64,000 nt of DNA from Antilocapra americana (taxonomy: Eukaryota; Chordata; Mammalia; Artiodactyla; Antilocapridae), in NCBI GenBank assembly GCA_007570785.1, contig ML664175.1, positions 9,897,441 through 9,961,440 of the forward strand, written 5' to 3'. How positions within the stretch are numbered: the first letter of the stretch is position 1; each line of letters begins with the position of its first letter. Shown piece by piece: positions 25,010 through 36,721 of this stretch. The notes under the pieces are model-generated. The model was not told the origin of the DNA and did not search any database. It was given only the letters and a program-made list of their open reading frames with translations. A program made the translations under genes and the position numbers.

Positions 25010-25215
25010 CTAAGGTATGGATTGAAATCCCATATCTATCATTTGCCAGCTGTGCCATCTTGAGTGAATCATTTAAACTATGTGAGACTCAGTTTCCTCA
25101 ACTATAAAACAAAAATAAGTAATACTGCCTACTTCATAGGAACATTTAAGAATTTAAAGAGATTAATTCATGTATAGTACAAAACCTTACATTAACAATT
25201 CAATATTAACTATTA
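25010..25215 (+). mobile_element. MIR SINE
   Basis: MIR core: ttgccagctgtgccatcttg, gtgagactcagtttcctcaa, cttcataggaacatttaag. Confidence 0.78.
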
Positions 25216-25612
25216 CTTTATATAAGAGTTAAACTAAACTATGAATATATGTTTTCAGAATAAAAGGCAATTTTCCCAGTTAAGAACTAAGAATATTTAA
25301 TCCAGTTTACAATCTGAAATAATTTGCCATTATTATTAAATATACTTTTATTCATGTTTTAATAGTACAGTTTTCAATACTGTAGCCTATTTAAGCATAT
25401 TATCAGATTTAAAAACAGGCTGGGTAGTTTGTTCCTACAATTATTATTTGGGTACTAAACTATCATAAAGATGGTGACATTCTCTGATGCTGATTATGAT
25501 TCCACTGAATGATTACTCATGGCAATAAAGAATTTTCACTATGCATTGTTGACACAGATAAATAATACCCAACATATCCCTGAGCTGACTGTGTAGTTTC
25601 AGAAACACTTAC

Positions 25613-25752
25613 AGGTTTAGACAAAGGCTGAACAATAACAGAACTATCTGAAGATCTGGATTCAGGATGAAAATTTACTGGTGAGGCAGCCACTGGATTT
25701 GATGTTGGGTTCATGTAATGTTGACTTGTAGGCTTGAATGCAGGAGTAATAC
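25613..25752 (-). CDS. ZNF280D: ZNF280D coding exon 3
   Basis: This 140-base exon has the acceptor AATACAG before 25752 and the strong donor GTAAGT after 25613, phase 1 in and phase 0 out. It completes a Gly codon and encodes ITPAFKPTSQHYMNPTSNPV, then AASPVNFHPESRSSDSSVIV and QPLSKP, a Ser/Pro-rich linker conserved in the family. The methionine before NPTSNPV is internal and not a start. It joins the exon at 13521 in frame across an intron of about 12 kb that contains the near full-length BovB. Confidence 0.94.
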
Positions 25753-25852
25753 CTGTATTTTAAAATTACACAACACATTGAATATATTTCTATGTAATCA
25801 ATCATGTCAAAATACTTCACTTTAAAATAAAAATAGTAAAATACTACTGTAC

Positions 25853-25918
25853 CTCGGCAGAGTGCACCATTCTTTATTCCCCTCGAATATGAGCTGGGGT
25901 TTACTCTATTCAAAATAT
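25853..25918 (-). CDS. ZNF280D: ZNF280D coding exon 2
   Basis: This 66-base exon has the acceptor TTTATAG before 25918 and the donor GTACAG after 25853. It supplies the last two bases of an Asn codon, then ILNRVNPSSYSRGIKNGALC and an Arg, and ends with the first base of a Gly codon. Short internal exon, in frame on both sides. The NRVNPSSYSRG block separates ZNF280D from ZNF280C. Confidence 0.94.
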
Positions 25919-26629
25919 CTATAAAAGATTACATTATTTCAAAACCCATTGTTTGAATGATATATATATAAATAGAAACCATGCACTGAAAACAACTGAA
26001 AAGATTCCTGGAAGAAGTATACAGGTTAACATTGCTTTATGAATACAGTTAATTTTAAACATATGTATCTTTATCTACTAAAAATAGTATCTTAATTCTT
26101 ATAGAATAAGAATAACATTTCTAACTGTAATTCAAAATACAAAACCCAGAAGTTAAAGATTGGTAAATATGACTACCCATAACTCAAACGTTCTCCATGG
26201 CAAAGAAATATTCCAAAAATATATTCATATACAACTAAAATTGAAGTGTATATCTTGCTTTGAGAGATGAAAGGGCTGTACATATATGCACTCAAGTTCC
26301 TATTTACTGAAAATTAAACCTGTCAAACATTCATATCCAATTCACACCCTTATAATTCCTGAAGCATCATTATAAGGGACCTCATTGGATTATCTCCACC
26401 ATTACTCAAGTCCTGAAAGGGAAACTATTAGAGAATGCAGACTAAAGTGAACATAGAGTTTATCAGAATATCTTGCAACTTAATGGGCTTCATATTTATC
26501 ACTACACTAGAAGTCAGTCAGGGCCTAATATGACTTTCCGGTTAGTTTAAAGTTTCTAACTGCATGCATGCATGTGGACTCAGTAATTTACAGGTTTTTC
26601 TATAACCAAACTAAAACTTAGAAGAGTAA
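25919..26629. other. Intron, no gene recognised
   Basis: AT-rich intron with no supported feature. Confidence 0.5.
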
Positions 26630-26785
26630 AGTGAAAGAAAGTGAAAGTGAAGTCGCTCAGTTGTATCCAACTCTTTGCAACCCCTGTAACCTACTAGGCT
26701 CCTCCGTCCATGTGATTTTCCGGGCAAGAGTACTGGAGTGGGTTGCCATTTCCTTCTCCAGAGGATCTTCCCAACCTAGGGATAA
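26630..26785 (-). mobile_element. Bov-tA/Bov-A SINE, truncated
   Basis: Linker gaaagtgaaagtgaagtcgc, then antisense Bov-A body to aggatcttcccaacctaggg. The tRNA head is missing. Confidence 0.85.
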
Positions 26786-28448
26786 GAATTTGCCTAAAAT
26801 TATTGGTTAGAAAAAGGTAAAAGGACCAACACCAGACCTCACAAAACAATTTCCTCATTTCCGCTCTTAATAGAAAGGAACAAGCCTCCATAAAATAATT
26901 CTATAGTGTAAAGGGCCATATAAAAGTAGGACTGTTTTCTGAAAATGGCAATGCAGTGCTCTATACCTAAGTATTAGAGACGTCTTAAAGGAGAACAATC
27001 TTCTCAAACAACTTGACACCACTTTCATGCATAAATTCAAGATTAAGTACTTATTCAAACCTTCAAAGGACTATTGCTAAAATACGTTTTGGTGTTTGTA
27101 TTCTACAATAAAAAAGTTTTTACTTTCTGGCAACATATATAAACATTTAGCTCATACTCCATATGTTAAAATATTTTATGGCTTATAAAAAGCAACAATA
27201 CAATCATTTAAATTCTGCATCTTAAGAGTACAAAAAAGAAATTCTATTGGGGTCAGTCTTATTTTAAAATTAACATACATTTTTCTATTTGAATACTGTT
27301 AACAGTCATCTAAAAATCAGTATAAATTCAATGTAAATCTTAATTGTCTTGTTTTCAGTAAGACAACTTGAGTAGCAATTTTGCAATATGGTAATATTCC
27401 CATATAAAATAATCATAGTGACTAGAAACAGTAATTAAGAGACTATATAATTATGTTCCACTATCAGCAACAAGCATGCCACCATGCCTAGTTCAATTTA
27501 TAATCAAAGAAGCACTTCACTCAGAACCTCTTTGAGTGATTATCAATCTTCCACAAAAAATGCTATTCAGAATTCCATCAGTTAAGATATTCTCCCTCTT
27601 GATAAAACTAAAAAAAAAGTGCCATTCCAAGCTTAGAGGCAATAGAAGAAAGAATCAGGCTTTCAGAAAATTTAAAAGCAGTCTCTTTGTTATACTTTTA
27701 AGCACTGACTTTGGTTAAAAAAAAAAACAAAAACACTAGTATGCTGGTTACAAGCTTTGATAAATTCTCCTGACTTAAGCAAACAAAAAACATGTAAATG
27801 CAATGGGAAGGGATCTATTTTCTCTTTCTCCCCTGAAATATATACATTATTTCTCTGTACTTCCACACATTTTTGAGTGGATGTTTTAACAACAGCCATT
27901 TGTCTTTAACGTGATAACAATGTCAAATCCAATTACTCTTAGCTAGAATCATTCACTGCCCATACATTTTGTAGCTACTATAAATGTCACTGCAATAAGG
28001 CAGCTGCTTGCATGTAAGAATCCCTATCTAAGACTAACCCAAACATATTTAGTGTATTCTAACATTTTAAGTGAAGTATTCTCAACTCTTCTGTTTTGGG
28101 GTTTTAAGAGGAAAAAAAAAAAAAAGAAAATGAACAAAAAGATAAACACGTTACTTGGCTCCACTAAAAATTATGATTTCTATTATGAAAAGACTTCTGA
28201 AGTCACCAGCTTACCTTAGTCCATTTATTTTTCTCACATCTGATATTTTAACTTCTTAGCTCCTTCCTCAAGTTCCCAATTTAAAAACTCTAACTCTGAA
28301 ATTCTTTCTAATTTCCTACCCAGTCTTTCATCCTTAACTCCTTACCGAGGAACAATGACTTAATTAAATGTGTATTAGAGAATTCACAAGTTTTTCTATT
28401 AGAAATGGTATCTTATAAAACTGGGGTTTACTGAAAGTAAATGCTCAC
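26786..28448. other. Intron, no gene recognised
   Basis: AT-rich intronic DNA between the ZNF280D coding exons. No repeat assigned with confidence. Confidence 0.5.
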
Positions 28449-28595
28449 TTGAAATTGCTGGTTTTGAACTTGATATCTCTCCAACAAAGATCGGTTCATC
28501 ATCATCATCATCATCAACCTCTTTTACTTTCTTCTGCCATGGTTCCAACTCTTCTTCTTCACATTCCATAAACAGCTCTGCCATTTTTGAATAAT
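28449..28595 (-). CDS. ZNF280D: ZNF280D coding exon 1 of window, with acidic motif
   Basis: This 147-base exon has the acceptor AAAATTAG before 28595 and the donor GTGAGC after 28449. From the ATG at 28584 (strong context, A at -3 and G at +4) it reads MAELFMECEEEELEPWQKKV, then KEVDDDDDDEPIFVGEISSS. Acidic residues followed by PIFVG resemble a SUMO-interaction motif (inference). Upstream of the ATG the frame stays open (YSK) to the acceptor, so a further coding exon could extend the N-terminus, as I recall for the human protein. I did not find such an exon. The six Asp codons are a pure GAT run. Confidence 0.93.
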
Positions 28596-28929
28596 CTAAT
28601 TTTCAAAACAAGAGAAGCAAATCTTATTTTCAAAAAGAAAAATAAATACATTTTTGTAATACATAGTAGGAGATTTAAGATCTACTTTAATAATCCTAAT
28701 AGCAATTTCTGAGTTGATATTCACAGTTAGTGCATGGCAGCAACAGTGAGAAACTCAGTTCACTCTGGATTTAAACTAGTAAAATTTAGATAAAGAGATG
28801 ATTGATAGATAATGGTTGTAGTAGTTATTTACAGTGGACAGAAAATTTGGGAACAAAGTCAGTTTCAGTCATATACCTGGAATATGATTATATGTACGAA
28901 AAAGATTGCACTGAACCATTATCTGGGGA

Positions 28930-30560
28930 AAAAAAAAAAGTACTAACAAATGAGAGACAAACTAAGAATAAGAGGCAACAGACGGGAGAGAGAACAGAAA
29001 AACTGAACCCAATTCAGGTATGCCAGGTACACAGCAAAGAAGGGATGAGATGCTAGACTTATTCCAATCAGGGAAAATTACACATTTCTTGCCTGAAGAA
29101 ACAGACCAAAGAACGTACAGTAAAATACCACCGTCCTAGAAGTTCTGACCAAGCACAGAAGCATTTTAGTGCCTCAGTGTTGAATATACAACCAATAAGC
29201 ACCAGAAATTTTAGGAAAACCTCTTGTCTTTCAGATGAAAATCAATAAAACAGAAAGAACCTTTAAGAAAAGAGGTAATACAGAAAGCAAGACAAATATT
29301 AGAGAAAATATAGTTAGCATCCTTAGAGATATGAGACAAAAAAAGGATGTTATAAAAGTAATGATCAGAAAACAAAATAGGATTTAAAATACAATAGCCA
29401 AAATTTTTTCATTCATTAAAAAAATGTCCTCAGAACTGAGAAAAAAATTTATACACACACACACATAAACAAAACAGACAATACAAGGTTGTTAGAAAAC
29501 CAATTTAAAGGTACAACACTTAAATTTACAGAAAGAAAATAGAGAGAAAGCAGGGGGTAAGTTATCAAAGAAATAGTGCAAGAAAATTTCCAAGATCAGA
29601 AGACAATAATCTCTGAATCCACTAATGCTCAATACAGCAATCAAGAAAAAAGTTATACCAGGACATATCATTGCCAAATTTAGAACAAAAAAGATAAAGA
29701 GAATATCTTCAGGGGTTGAGAGTTAGGGAACAGAAACAGGTCATATACAAAAGATTAAGAGTAATAAGAACAGCAACTAGAACACAGTAAAACAATTCTT
29801 TTAAAATTCTTACCAAAATTATATTTCAATTTAGAAAATCCAAACTTTTCATGCTGGTAAGAGTAAGGACCAGCAACATCACACAAAATTTACTTCCTAG
29901 GCACTCTTTCTCCTGAAGCTACTATAGAATCCACCAAAACAAGAGACTCAGTCAAGAAAAAGGAAGACACAGCATGTAGAAAACATGGCATTCAAAACAG
30001 TACAAAGTTCCAGGACAACAGAAGTTCAGTAGGCCTAAAGAACAGCCAGCCTAGTCTAACTCCTAAGAACAATACCTTCAGAAGGAACATCTCTAGGAGG
30101 CCAAAGGAAAGATGATTAAAATATAAATTTTAACAGTACCTGACAGATTTTAACATGTAGAAAATTGAACTGAGAGGTTCTTGAGGGTGTGAGAAGATTT
30201 AGCTATAGACGTTAATAAAAGTTAGCAAATTAAAAAATATGAAAAGTATTAACTGCCGGGTAAACAAACAAGTAAAAAATGTATCCCCTCACATGCTATT
30301 CTATTTATAAGAGCGTATTAATAGTATACTACCATGCTCGTCAGTAAATAGTGTTTATATGGCCATCATAATGAAAATACCAAATATAGATTTAACCAAA
30401 AATTGAGATAGTTATATTGGGAGACACTTAGAGGGAAGGAAGGGATAGTTGTAAAAAGTAAAAATCCTCATGACAGGATGGCACCATAAAATGGTTAGAA
30501 TTGACTATGCAACGGACAGCACAAATATATATGCACATAATCACTTTTTAAGAAACTGAA
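28930..30560. mobile_element. Possible ancient interspersed repeat
   Basis: The A-rich stretch has the look of a very old dispersed repeat (for example aaaatttccaagatcagaag, tcatatacaaaagattaaga, gaagctactatagaatccac). I cannot name the family. No coding capacity was seen. Confidence 0.35.
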
Positions 30561-30749
30561 GCTAAACCACAGTCTTTTTAAGTTGTCTGCTTTATTCAAA
30601 ACTATGTGTATACTTTACTTTAAGCTGAGATGAAGGAGAAAAAGGAAGAGTAAGAGTAGCAGAGGAGGGAAAAAAAAGAGATACAGTACTAAAGTTCTAA
30701 ACTAAAGTAAGAGCAATGAAGATGGGTACAAGTGAAATAAAGAGAGGGC

Positions 30750-30754
<5 letters not shown>

Positions 30755-30781
<27 letters not shown>

Positions 30782-30793
30782 CACACACACACA
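30755..30793. repeat. (TG)n followed by (CA)n microsatellite
   Basis: (TG)13 at 30755-30780, one T, then (CA)6 at 30782-30793. The two parts are mutually complementary and could fold back on one another. Confidence 0.9.
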
Positions 30794-30796
30794 AGG

Positions 30797-31004
30797 GCCA
30801 ACTCATAGGAAAAGATCCTGATGCTGGGAAAGACTGAGGGCAGAAGAGGGTGACAGAGGATGAGATGGCTGGATGGCATCATCAACACAATGGACGTGAG
30901 TCTGAGCAAACTCAGGGAGACACTGAAGGACAGGGAAGTCTGGCGTGCTGCGGTTCGTGGGGTTGCAAAGAGTTGAACATGACTGAGAGACTGAATAACA
31001 AAAT
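30797..31004 (+). mobile_element. BovB 3' tail
   Basis: Sense BovB tail: aaaagatcctgatgctggga, gatgagatggctggatggca, ending ggggttgcaaagagttgaac. Heavily 5'-truncated; a (TCTG)n run follows. Confidence 0.88.
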
Positions 31005-31014
31005 GTTTGTACAT

Positions 31015-31047
31015 CTGTCTGTCTGTCTGTGTGTTTGTCTGTCTGTA
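31015..31047. repeat. (TCTG)n microsatellite
   Basis: Imperfect tetranucleotide run of tctg/tgtt units directly after the BovB tail. Confidence 0.85.
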
Positions 31048-31869
31048 TAGGACAGGGGGAGACTTCACAAGGAAAAACCCTCCAGGGTTCAAAGGTTCTG
31101 GCTTAGACAATAATATCATGAGTTAACGGTGGTCACGTCTAAAGGTCATTTTTTATTATAATAAAGCAATGCCATTTCTCTTTTGACTCAAAGTTAAGAC
31201 AATGTTCTACCACAGTCTTAAAAGATAGGGCTAATTCAAACAGTGGTTTGGAGATGTCATACACAGGAAATACCTTATTAAAGTAGGTGCCATTCTTGAT
31301 TAAATTTAAAAGAATTTTCTTATAAATGTACCTTACAAATTATTTCCTGGCCTAACATTATTTAAATGTTTAGTAGTCTACCTACCAAAAATAAATAAAT
31401 AAATAAGGCCTTCTCATTTTTCCAAATGTCATTAATATCATGAAATAATCCCTTTCTTTTCTAAACTATATTGTTTTACTAGTTATACAGAATTTGTCAA
31501 GTCAAATGATTAAAAATACTACTACATGTTTAAGGCAAAATGAGCTCCTTCACAGTATATTTTGCTCTACATATAAGATAGGCAGTACAGACATATATAA
31601 TAATCTAAAAACCAGGAAAGTAGGTGAAGTCAAGCAATGCCTAATTTTAAAAGATTAGGGAAATTCACTATATACTAATATTAAAAATATCATATATTTC
31701 CAGTTGGTACATGTTATGAGCTAAACTGTGTTTCTCCAAAATTCATATTCTGAAGTCCTCACCATCAGTACCTCACAATGCATATATATTTGGAGGCAGA
31801 ATCTTTAAAGAAATAAGGTAAAGTAAGATTATGAGAGTGGGCGCTAATACATTATGATCATTGTCCATA

Positions 31870-33505
31870 AGAGAAGAGCAACAATTTGTATGGAAATACA
31901 AAAAACCTCGTACAGCCAAAGCAATCTTGAGAAAGAAGAATGGAACTGGAGGAATCAACCTACCTGACTTTAGGCTGTACTACAAAGCCACAGTTATCAA
32001 GACAGTATGGTACTGGCACAAAGACAGAAATATAGATCAATGGAACAACATAGAAAGCCCAGAGATGAATCCACACATCTATGGACACCTTATCTTTGAC
32101 AAAGGAGGCAAGAATATACAATGGAGAAAAGACAATCTCTTTAACAAGTGGTGCTGGGAAAACTGGACAGCCACTTGTAAAAGAATGAACTAGAACACTT
32201 TCTAAAACCATACACAAAAATAAACTCAAAATGGATCAAAGATCTAAACATAAGACCAGAAACTATAAAACTCCTCGAGGATAACATAGGCAAAACACTC
32301 TCCGACATAAACCAAAGCAGGATCCTCTATGACCCACCTCCCAGAATATTGGAAATAAAAGCACGAATAAACAAATGGGACCTAATTAAAATTAAAAGCT
32401 TCTGCACAACAAAGGAAACTATAAGCAAGGTGAAAAGGCAGCCTTCAGAATGGGAGAAAATAACAGTCAATGAAGCAACAGACAAACAATTAATCTCAAA
32501 AATATACAAGCAACTCCTGTAGCTCCATTCTAGAAAAATAAACGACCCAATCAAAAAGTGGGCCAAAGAACTAAACAGACATTTCTCCAAAGAAGACATA
32601 AAAATGGCTAACAAACACATGAAAAGATGCTCCACATCACTCATTATCAGAGAAATGCAAATCAAAACCACAATGAGGTACCACTTTACACCAGTCAGAA
32701 TGGCTGCAATCCAAAAATCTACAAGCAATAAATGCTGGAGAGGATGTGGAGAAAAGGGAACCCTCTTACACTGTTGGTGGGAATGCAAACTAGTACAGCC
32801 ACTATGGACAACAGTGTGGAGATTCCTTAAAAAACTCAAAATAGAACTGCCATACGACCCAGCAATCCCACTGCTGGGCATATACACCGAAGAAACCAGA
32901 ATTGAAAGAGACACGTGTACCCCAATGTTCATCGCTGCATTGTTTACAATAGCCAGGACATGGAAGCAACCTAGATGCCCATCAACTGACCAATGGATAA
33001 GAAAGCTGTGGTACATATACACAATGGAATATTACTCAGCATTAAAAAAAAAAATTCATTTGAATCAGTTCTACTCAGGTGGATGGAACTGGAGCCTATT
33101 ATCCAGAGTGAAGTAAGCCAGAAGGAAAAACAAAAATACAGTATACTAATGCATATATATGGAATTTAGAAAGATGGTAACGAGAACCCTGCATGCGAGA
33201 CAGCAAAAGAAACACAGATGTATAGAACAGTCTCGTGGACTCTGTGGAAGAGGGCAAGGGTGGGATGATATAGGAGAATGGCATTGAAACATGTAGATTA
33301 TCATATGTGAAATCAATCGCCAGCCCAGGTTTGATGCTTGGGGCTGATGCACCGGGATGACCCAGGGGGAGGGAATCGGGAGGGAGGAGGGAGGAGGGTT
33401 CTGGAGAGGGAGCATTTATATACCCATGGCGGATTCATGTCAATGTATGGCAAAACCAACACAATAAAGTAAAGAAAATTAAAAAAAAAGAGAGAGAGAA
33501 GAGCA
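31870..33505 (+). mobile_element. Young 5'-truncated L1 with 3'UTR and A-tail
   Basis: Sense L1 from late ORF2 through the complete 3'UTR (gaatttagaaagatggtaac, gccagcccaggtttgatgct) to an A-tail at about 33481-33489. The likely 11-base duplication agagaagagca lies at 31870-31880 and 33495-33505. It shares about nine in ten or more bases with the L1 at 4498-5720. Confidence 0.9.
31881..33116 (+). pseudogene. L1 ORF2 C-terminal fragment, frameshifted
   Basis: The frame opens with [20 protein letters not shown] and runs to CKRMN, where a one-base loss (compare the copy at 4680) brings a stop near 32190. It resumes at [20 protein letters not shown] and continues through [20 protein letters not shown] to about 33116. 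Catalytic reverse-transcriptase motifs lie upstream of the truncation and are absent. Non-functional. Confidence 0.88.
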
Positions 33506-33882
33506 TATCAGGACACATATACATGTACAGAGGTAAGACCATATGAAGCCACAGGAAGCAGATGACCATCTATAAGCCAAGCAGAGAGGCCAGAAATAGA
33601 TCCTTCCTTCAAGTCTCTCAAAAATACCTAGATCTTAGACGTCTAGCCTCCAGAATTATGAAAAAATAAGTTTCTCTTAAGTCATCTACTCTACAATACT
33701 TTGCTATGGCAGACCTATTAAACTCATGCAGAAGACAAAGGTCTTCTGCCTCACTCTTTAGCATGGCACTGCTATTGTCAATATATTCACGATATATTAT
33801 TGAGAAATAATTTTTGAAGATACATGACAGCTTTATAATATGTTTAGAAATAATTAGTTTTTGTCTATGCATAAAATAAACA

Positions 33883-35430
33883 TAAGAAAGCGTTCCTAAG
33901 TGATCAATACAAAGAAATAGAGGAAAACAACAGAATGGGAAAGACTAGAGGTCTCTTCAAGAAACTTAAGAGATACCAAGGGAACATTTCATGCAAAGAT
34001 GGAAACAATAAGACAGAAATGATATGGACCTAACAGAAGCAGAAGATACTAAGAAGATGTGGCAAGAAAACACAGAGCTATACCCAAAAAAATAAATAAA
34101 TAAAAAAGTCTTAATGACCCAGATAACCATGATGGTGAGGTCACTAACCAAGAGCCAGATATCCTAGAGTGCAAAGTCAAGTGGGCCTTAGAAAGCATCA
34201 CTATGAACAAAGCTAGTGGAGGTGATGGGAATTCCAGCTGAGCTATTTCAAATCCTAAAAGATGATGCAGTTAAAGTGCTGCACTCAATATGCCAACAAA
34301 TTTGGAAAACTCAGCAATGGCCACAGGACTGGAAAGGTCAGTTTTCATTCTCATCCCAAAGAAAAGCAATGCCAAAGAATGTTCAAACTACCACACAACT
34401 GAACTTATTTCACATGCTAGCGAAGTAATGCTCAAAATTCTCCAAGCTAGGCTTCAGCAGTACGTGAACCAAGAATTTCCAAATATTCAAGTTGGATTTA
34501 GAATAGGGAGAGGAACCAGGGATCAAATTGCCAACATCTGCTGGATCATCAAAAAAGTAAAAGAATTCCAGAAAAATACTACGTCTACTTCATTGACTAC
34601 ACTAAAGATTTTGACTGTGTGGATCACAACAAACTGTGGAAAATTCTTCAAGAGGTGGGAATACCAGACCACCTTACCTGCCTCCTGAGATATCTGTATG
34701 CAGGTCAGGAAGCAACAGTTAGAACCGGACATGGAAAAACAGACTGGTTCTAAATTGGGACAGGAGTACATCAAGGCTGTATATTGTCTCCCTTCTTATT
34801 TCACTTACATGCAGAGTATATCCTGTGAAATGCCAGTCTGGATGAATCAAAATTGCCAGGAGAAAAATCTGATATGTAGATGACACCACCCTTATGGTAG
34901 AAAGGAAAGAAGAACTAAAGAGTCTCTTGATGAAAGTGAAAGAGGAGAGTGAAAAACCTGGCTTAAAACTCAGCATTTAAAATAAAGATCCTGGCATCCG
35001 GTCAGGTGATCCGGTCCCATCACTTCATGGTAAACAGACTGGGCAAGCAATGGAAACAATGACAGACTTTATTTTCTTGGGCTCCAAAATCACTGCAGAT
35101 ACTGACTGCAGCCACTAAATTAAAAGACGTTTGCTCCTTGGAAGAAAGGTTACGATCAACCTAGACAGCCTATTAAAAAGCAGAGACATTACTTTGCCAA
35201 CAAAGGTTCATCTAGTCAAAGCTATGGTTTTTCCAGTAGTTATGTATTGATGTGAGAGTTAGACCATAAAGAAAGCTGAGCACCAAAGCTGTGCTGTGGT
35301 GTTGGAGAAGACTCTTCAGAGTCCCTTGGACAGTAAGATCAAACCAGTCCATCCTAAAGGAAATCAGTCCTGAATATTCATTGGAGGGACTGATGCTGAT
35401 GCTGCCACCTGATGAGAAGAACTGACTCTT
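33883..35430 (+). mobile_element. BovB, sense, first part of a three-part composite
   Basis: Sense BovB from the reverse-transcriptase region (ctaagtgatcaatacaaaga, GFRIGRGTRDQIANICWIIK, TKDFDCVDHN-like) to ctgatgagaagaactgactc, where it stops abruptly at an antisense BovB segment. The expected 3' tail is missing here. Confidence 0.88.
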
Positions 35431-36721
35431 ACCACCTATATTCTTGCGACCTCTTCTTAATCACTTCTCTGTTAGGTCCTTGCTGTTTCTGTCCTTTATC
35501 AAGCCCATCCTTACATGAAACATTCCCTTGATATCTCCAATTTTCTTGAAGAGATCTCTGGTCTTTCCCTATAGTTCTTCTCTGTTTCTTTGCATTGTTC
35601 ATTTAAGAAGGTCTTCTTGTCTTTGCTTGCTATCTTTTGGAACTCTGCATTCACTGCAGTATATCTTTAACTTTTGCTTCTCTTCTTTCCTGGGGTATCT
35701 GTTAAGCTTCCTCAGACAACCACTTTGCCTTCTTTCATTTCTTTTTCTTTGCAACAGTTTTGGTAAACTGCCACCTATACAATGCTATGAACCTTCGTCC
35801 AGAGTTCTTCAGGCACTGTCTACCAGATCTAATCCCTTCTGCTGTATAACCATAAGGGAGTTGATCCAGACAAGAATACTGGAGTGGGTTGCCATTTCCT
35901 CTTCCAGGGGTCTTCCCAGGGATCAAACCTGTGCCTCTATAACTCCTTCATTGGCAGGCAGGTTCTTTACCACTAGTGCTACTTGGGAATTCCCAAAACC
36001 TGAATGCCTAGTTGTTCTCCCTATTTTCTTCAATTTAAGTCTGCATTTTGCAATAAGAAGCTTATGACCTAAGTCACAGTCAGCTCCACATCTTGTTTTT
36101 GCTGACTGTATACAGCTTCTCTATCTTTGGCTGCAAAGAACACAATCAGCCTGATTTCAGTACTGACTATTTGATGATGTCCACATGTAGAGTGATCTCT
36201 TGGGTTACTGGAAAAGATGTTTTCTATGACCAGTATGTTCTCTTGACACTCTGTTAGCCTTTGCCCTGCTTCACTTTGTACTCCAAGGCCAAACTTGCCT
36301 GTTACTCCAGGTATCTCTTGACTTTCTATTTTTTGCATTCCAATCCTCTATGATGAAAAGGACATCTTTTCTTGGAGTTAGTTCCAGAAGTAGGTCTTCA
36401 TAGAACTGGTCAACTTCAGCTTCATTGGTATCAGTGATTGGGGCACAGATTTGGATTACTGTGATGCTGAACGGTTTGCCTTGGAAACGAATCAAGATCA
36501 CTCTGCTGTTTTGAAGACTGCACCCACATGCTACACTTCAGACACTTTTGTTGACTATGGGGGCTCCTCCATTTCTTCTAAGGGCTTCTTGTCCGCAGAA
36601 GTAGTTATAATGGTCATCTGAATTAAATTTGCCTGTTCCTGTCCATTTTAGTTCACTGGTTCCTAATATGTCAATGTTCACTCTTGCCATGTCCTGCTTG
36701 AACACATTTAATTTACCTTGA
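35431..36721 (-). mobile_element. BovB, antisense, middle part of composite
   Basis: Antisense BovB that parallels 9400-10698, including the same nested SINE (35868-35998). From 35534 to 36491 it is about 99% identical to 9495-10469; the 230 bases after that differ at about one base in ten. Confidence 0.9.
35868..35998 (-). mobile_element. Bov-tA SINE fragment nested in BovB
   Basis: Same SINE, orientation and insertion point as at 9846-9976, with one difference near its left edge (ccagacaag against ccaggcaag). Confidence 0.85.

Larger units (their letters stand above)
31712..33735 (+). mobile_element. MLT1-like LTR split by L1
   Basis: The left part (31712-31869: atgagctaaactgtgtttct, gaagtcctcaccatcagtac) and the right part (33506-33735: agacgtctagcctccagaat, ttgctatggcagacctatta) form one ERVL-MaLR type LTR interrupted by the L1 at 31870-33505. 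Confidence 0.75.

Noticed and set aside
28449..28595. ZNF280C as the gene identity
   Set aside because: The first block is shared by both paralogues, but the later exons (NRVNPSSYSRG, RSSDSSVIVQP, SKRPSTSEVN) fit ZNF280D.
32327..33022. A 231-codon minus-strand frame
   Set aside because: It is the antisense shadow of L1 ORF2. The plus frame carries the recognisable protein.
35528..36067. A 179-codon plus-strand frame, nearly matched at 9507-9827
   Set aside because: It reads antisense to BovB and through a SINE. The similarity reflects duplicated repeat DNA.
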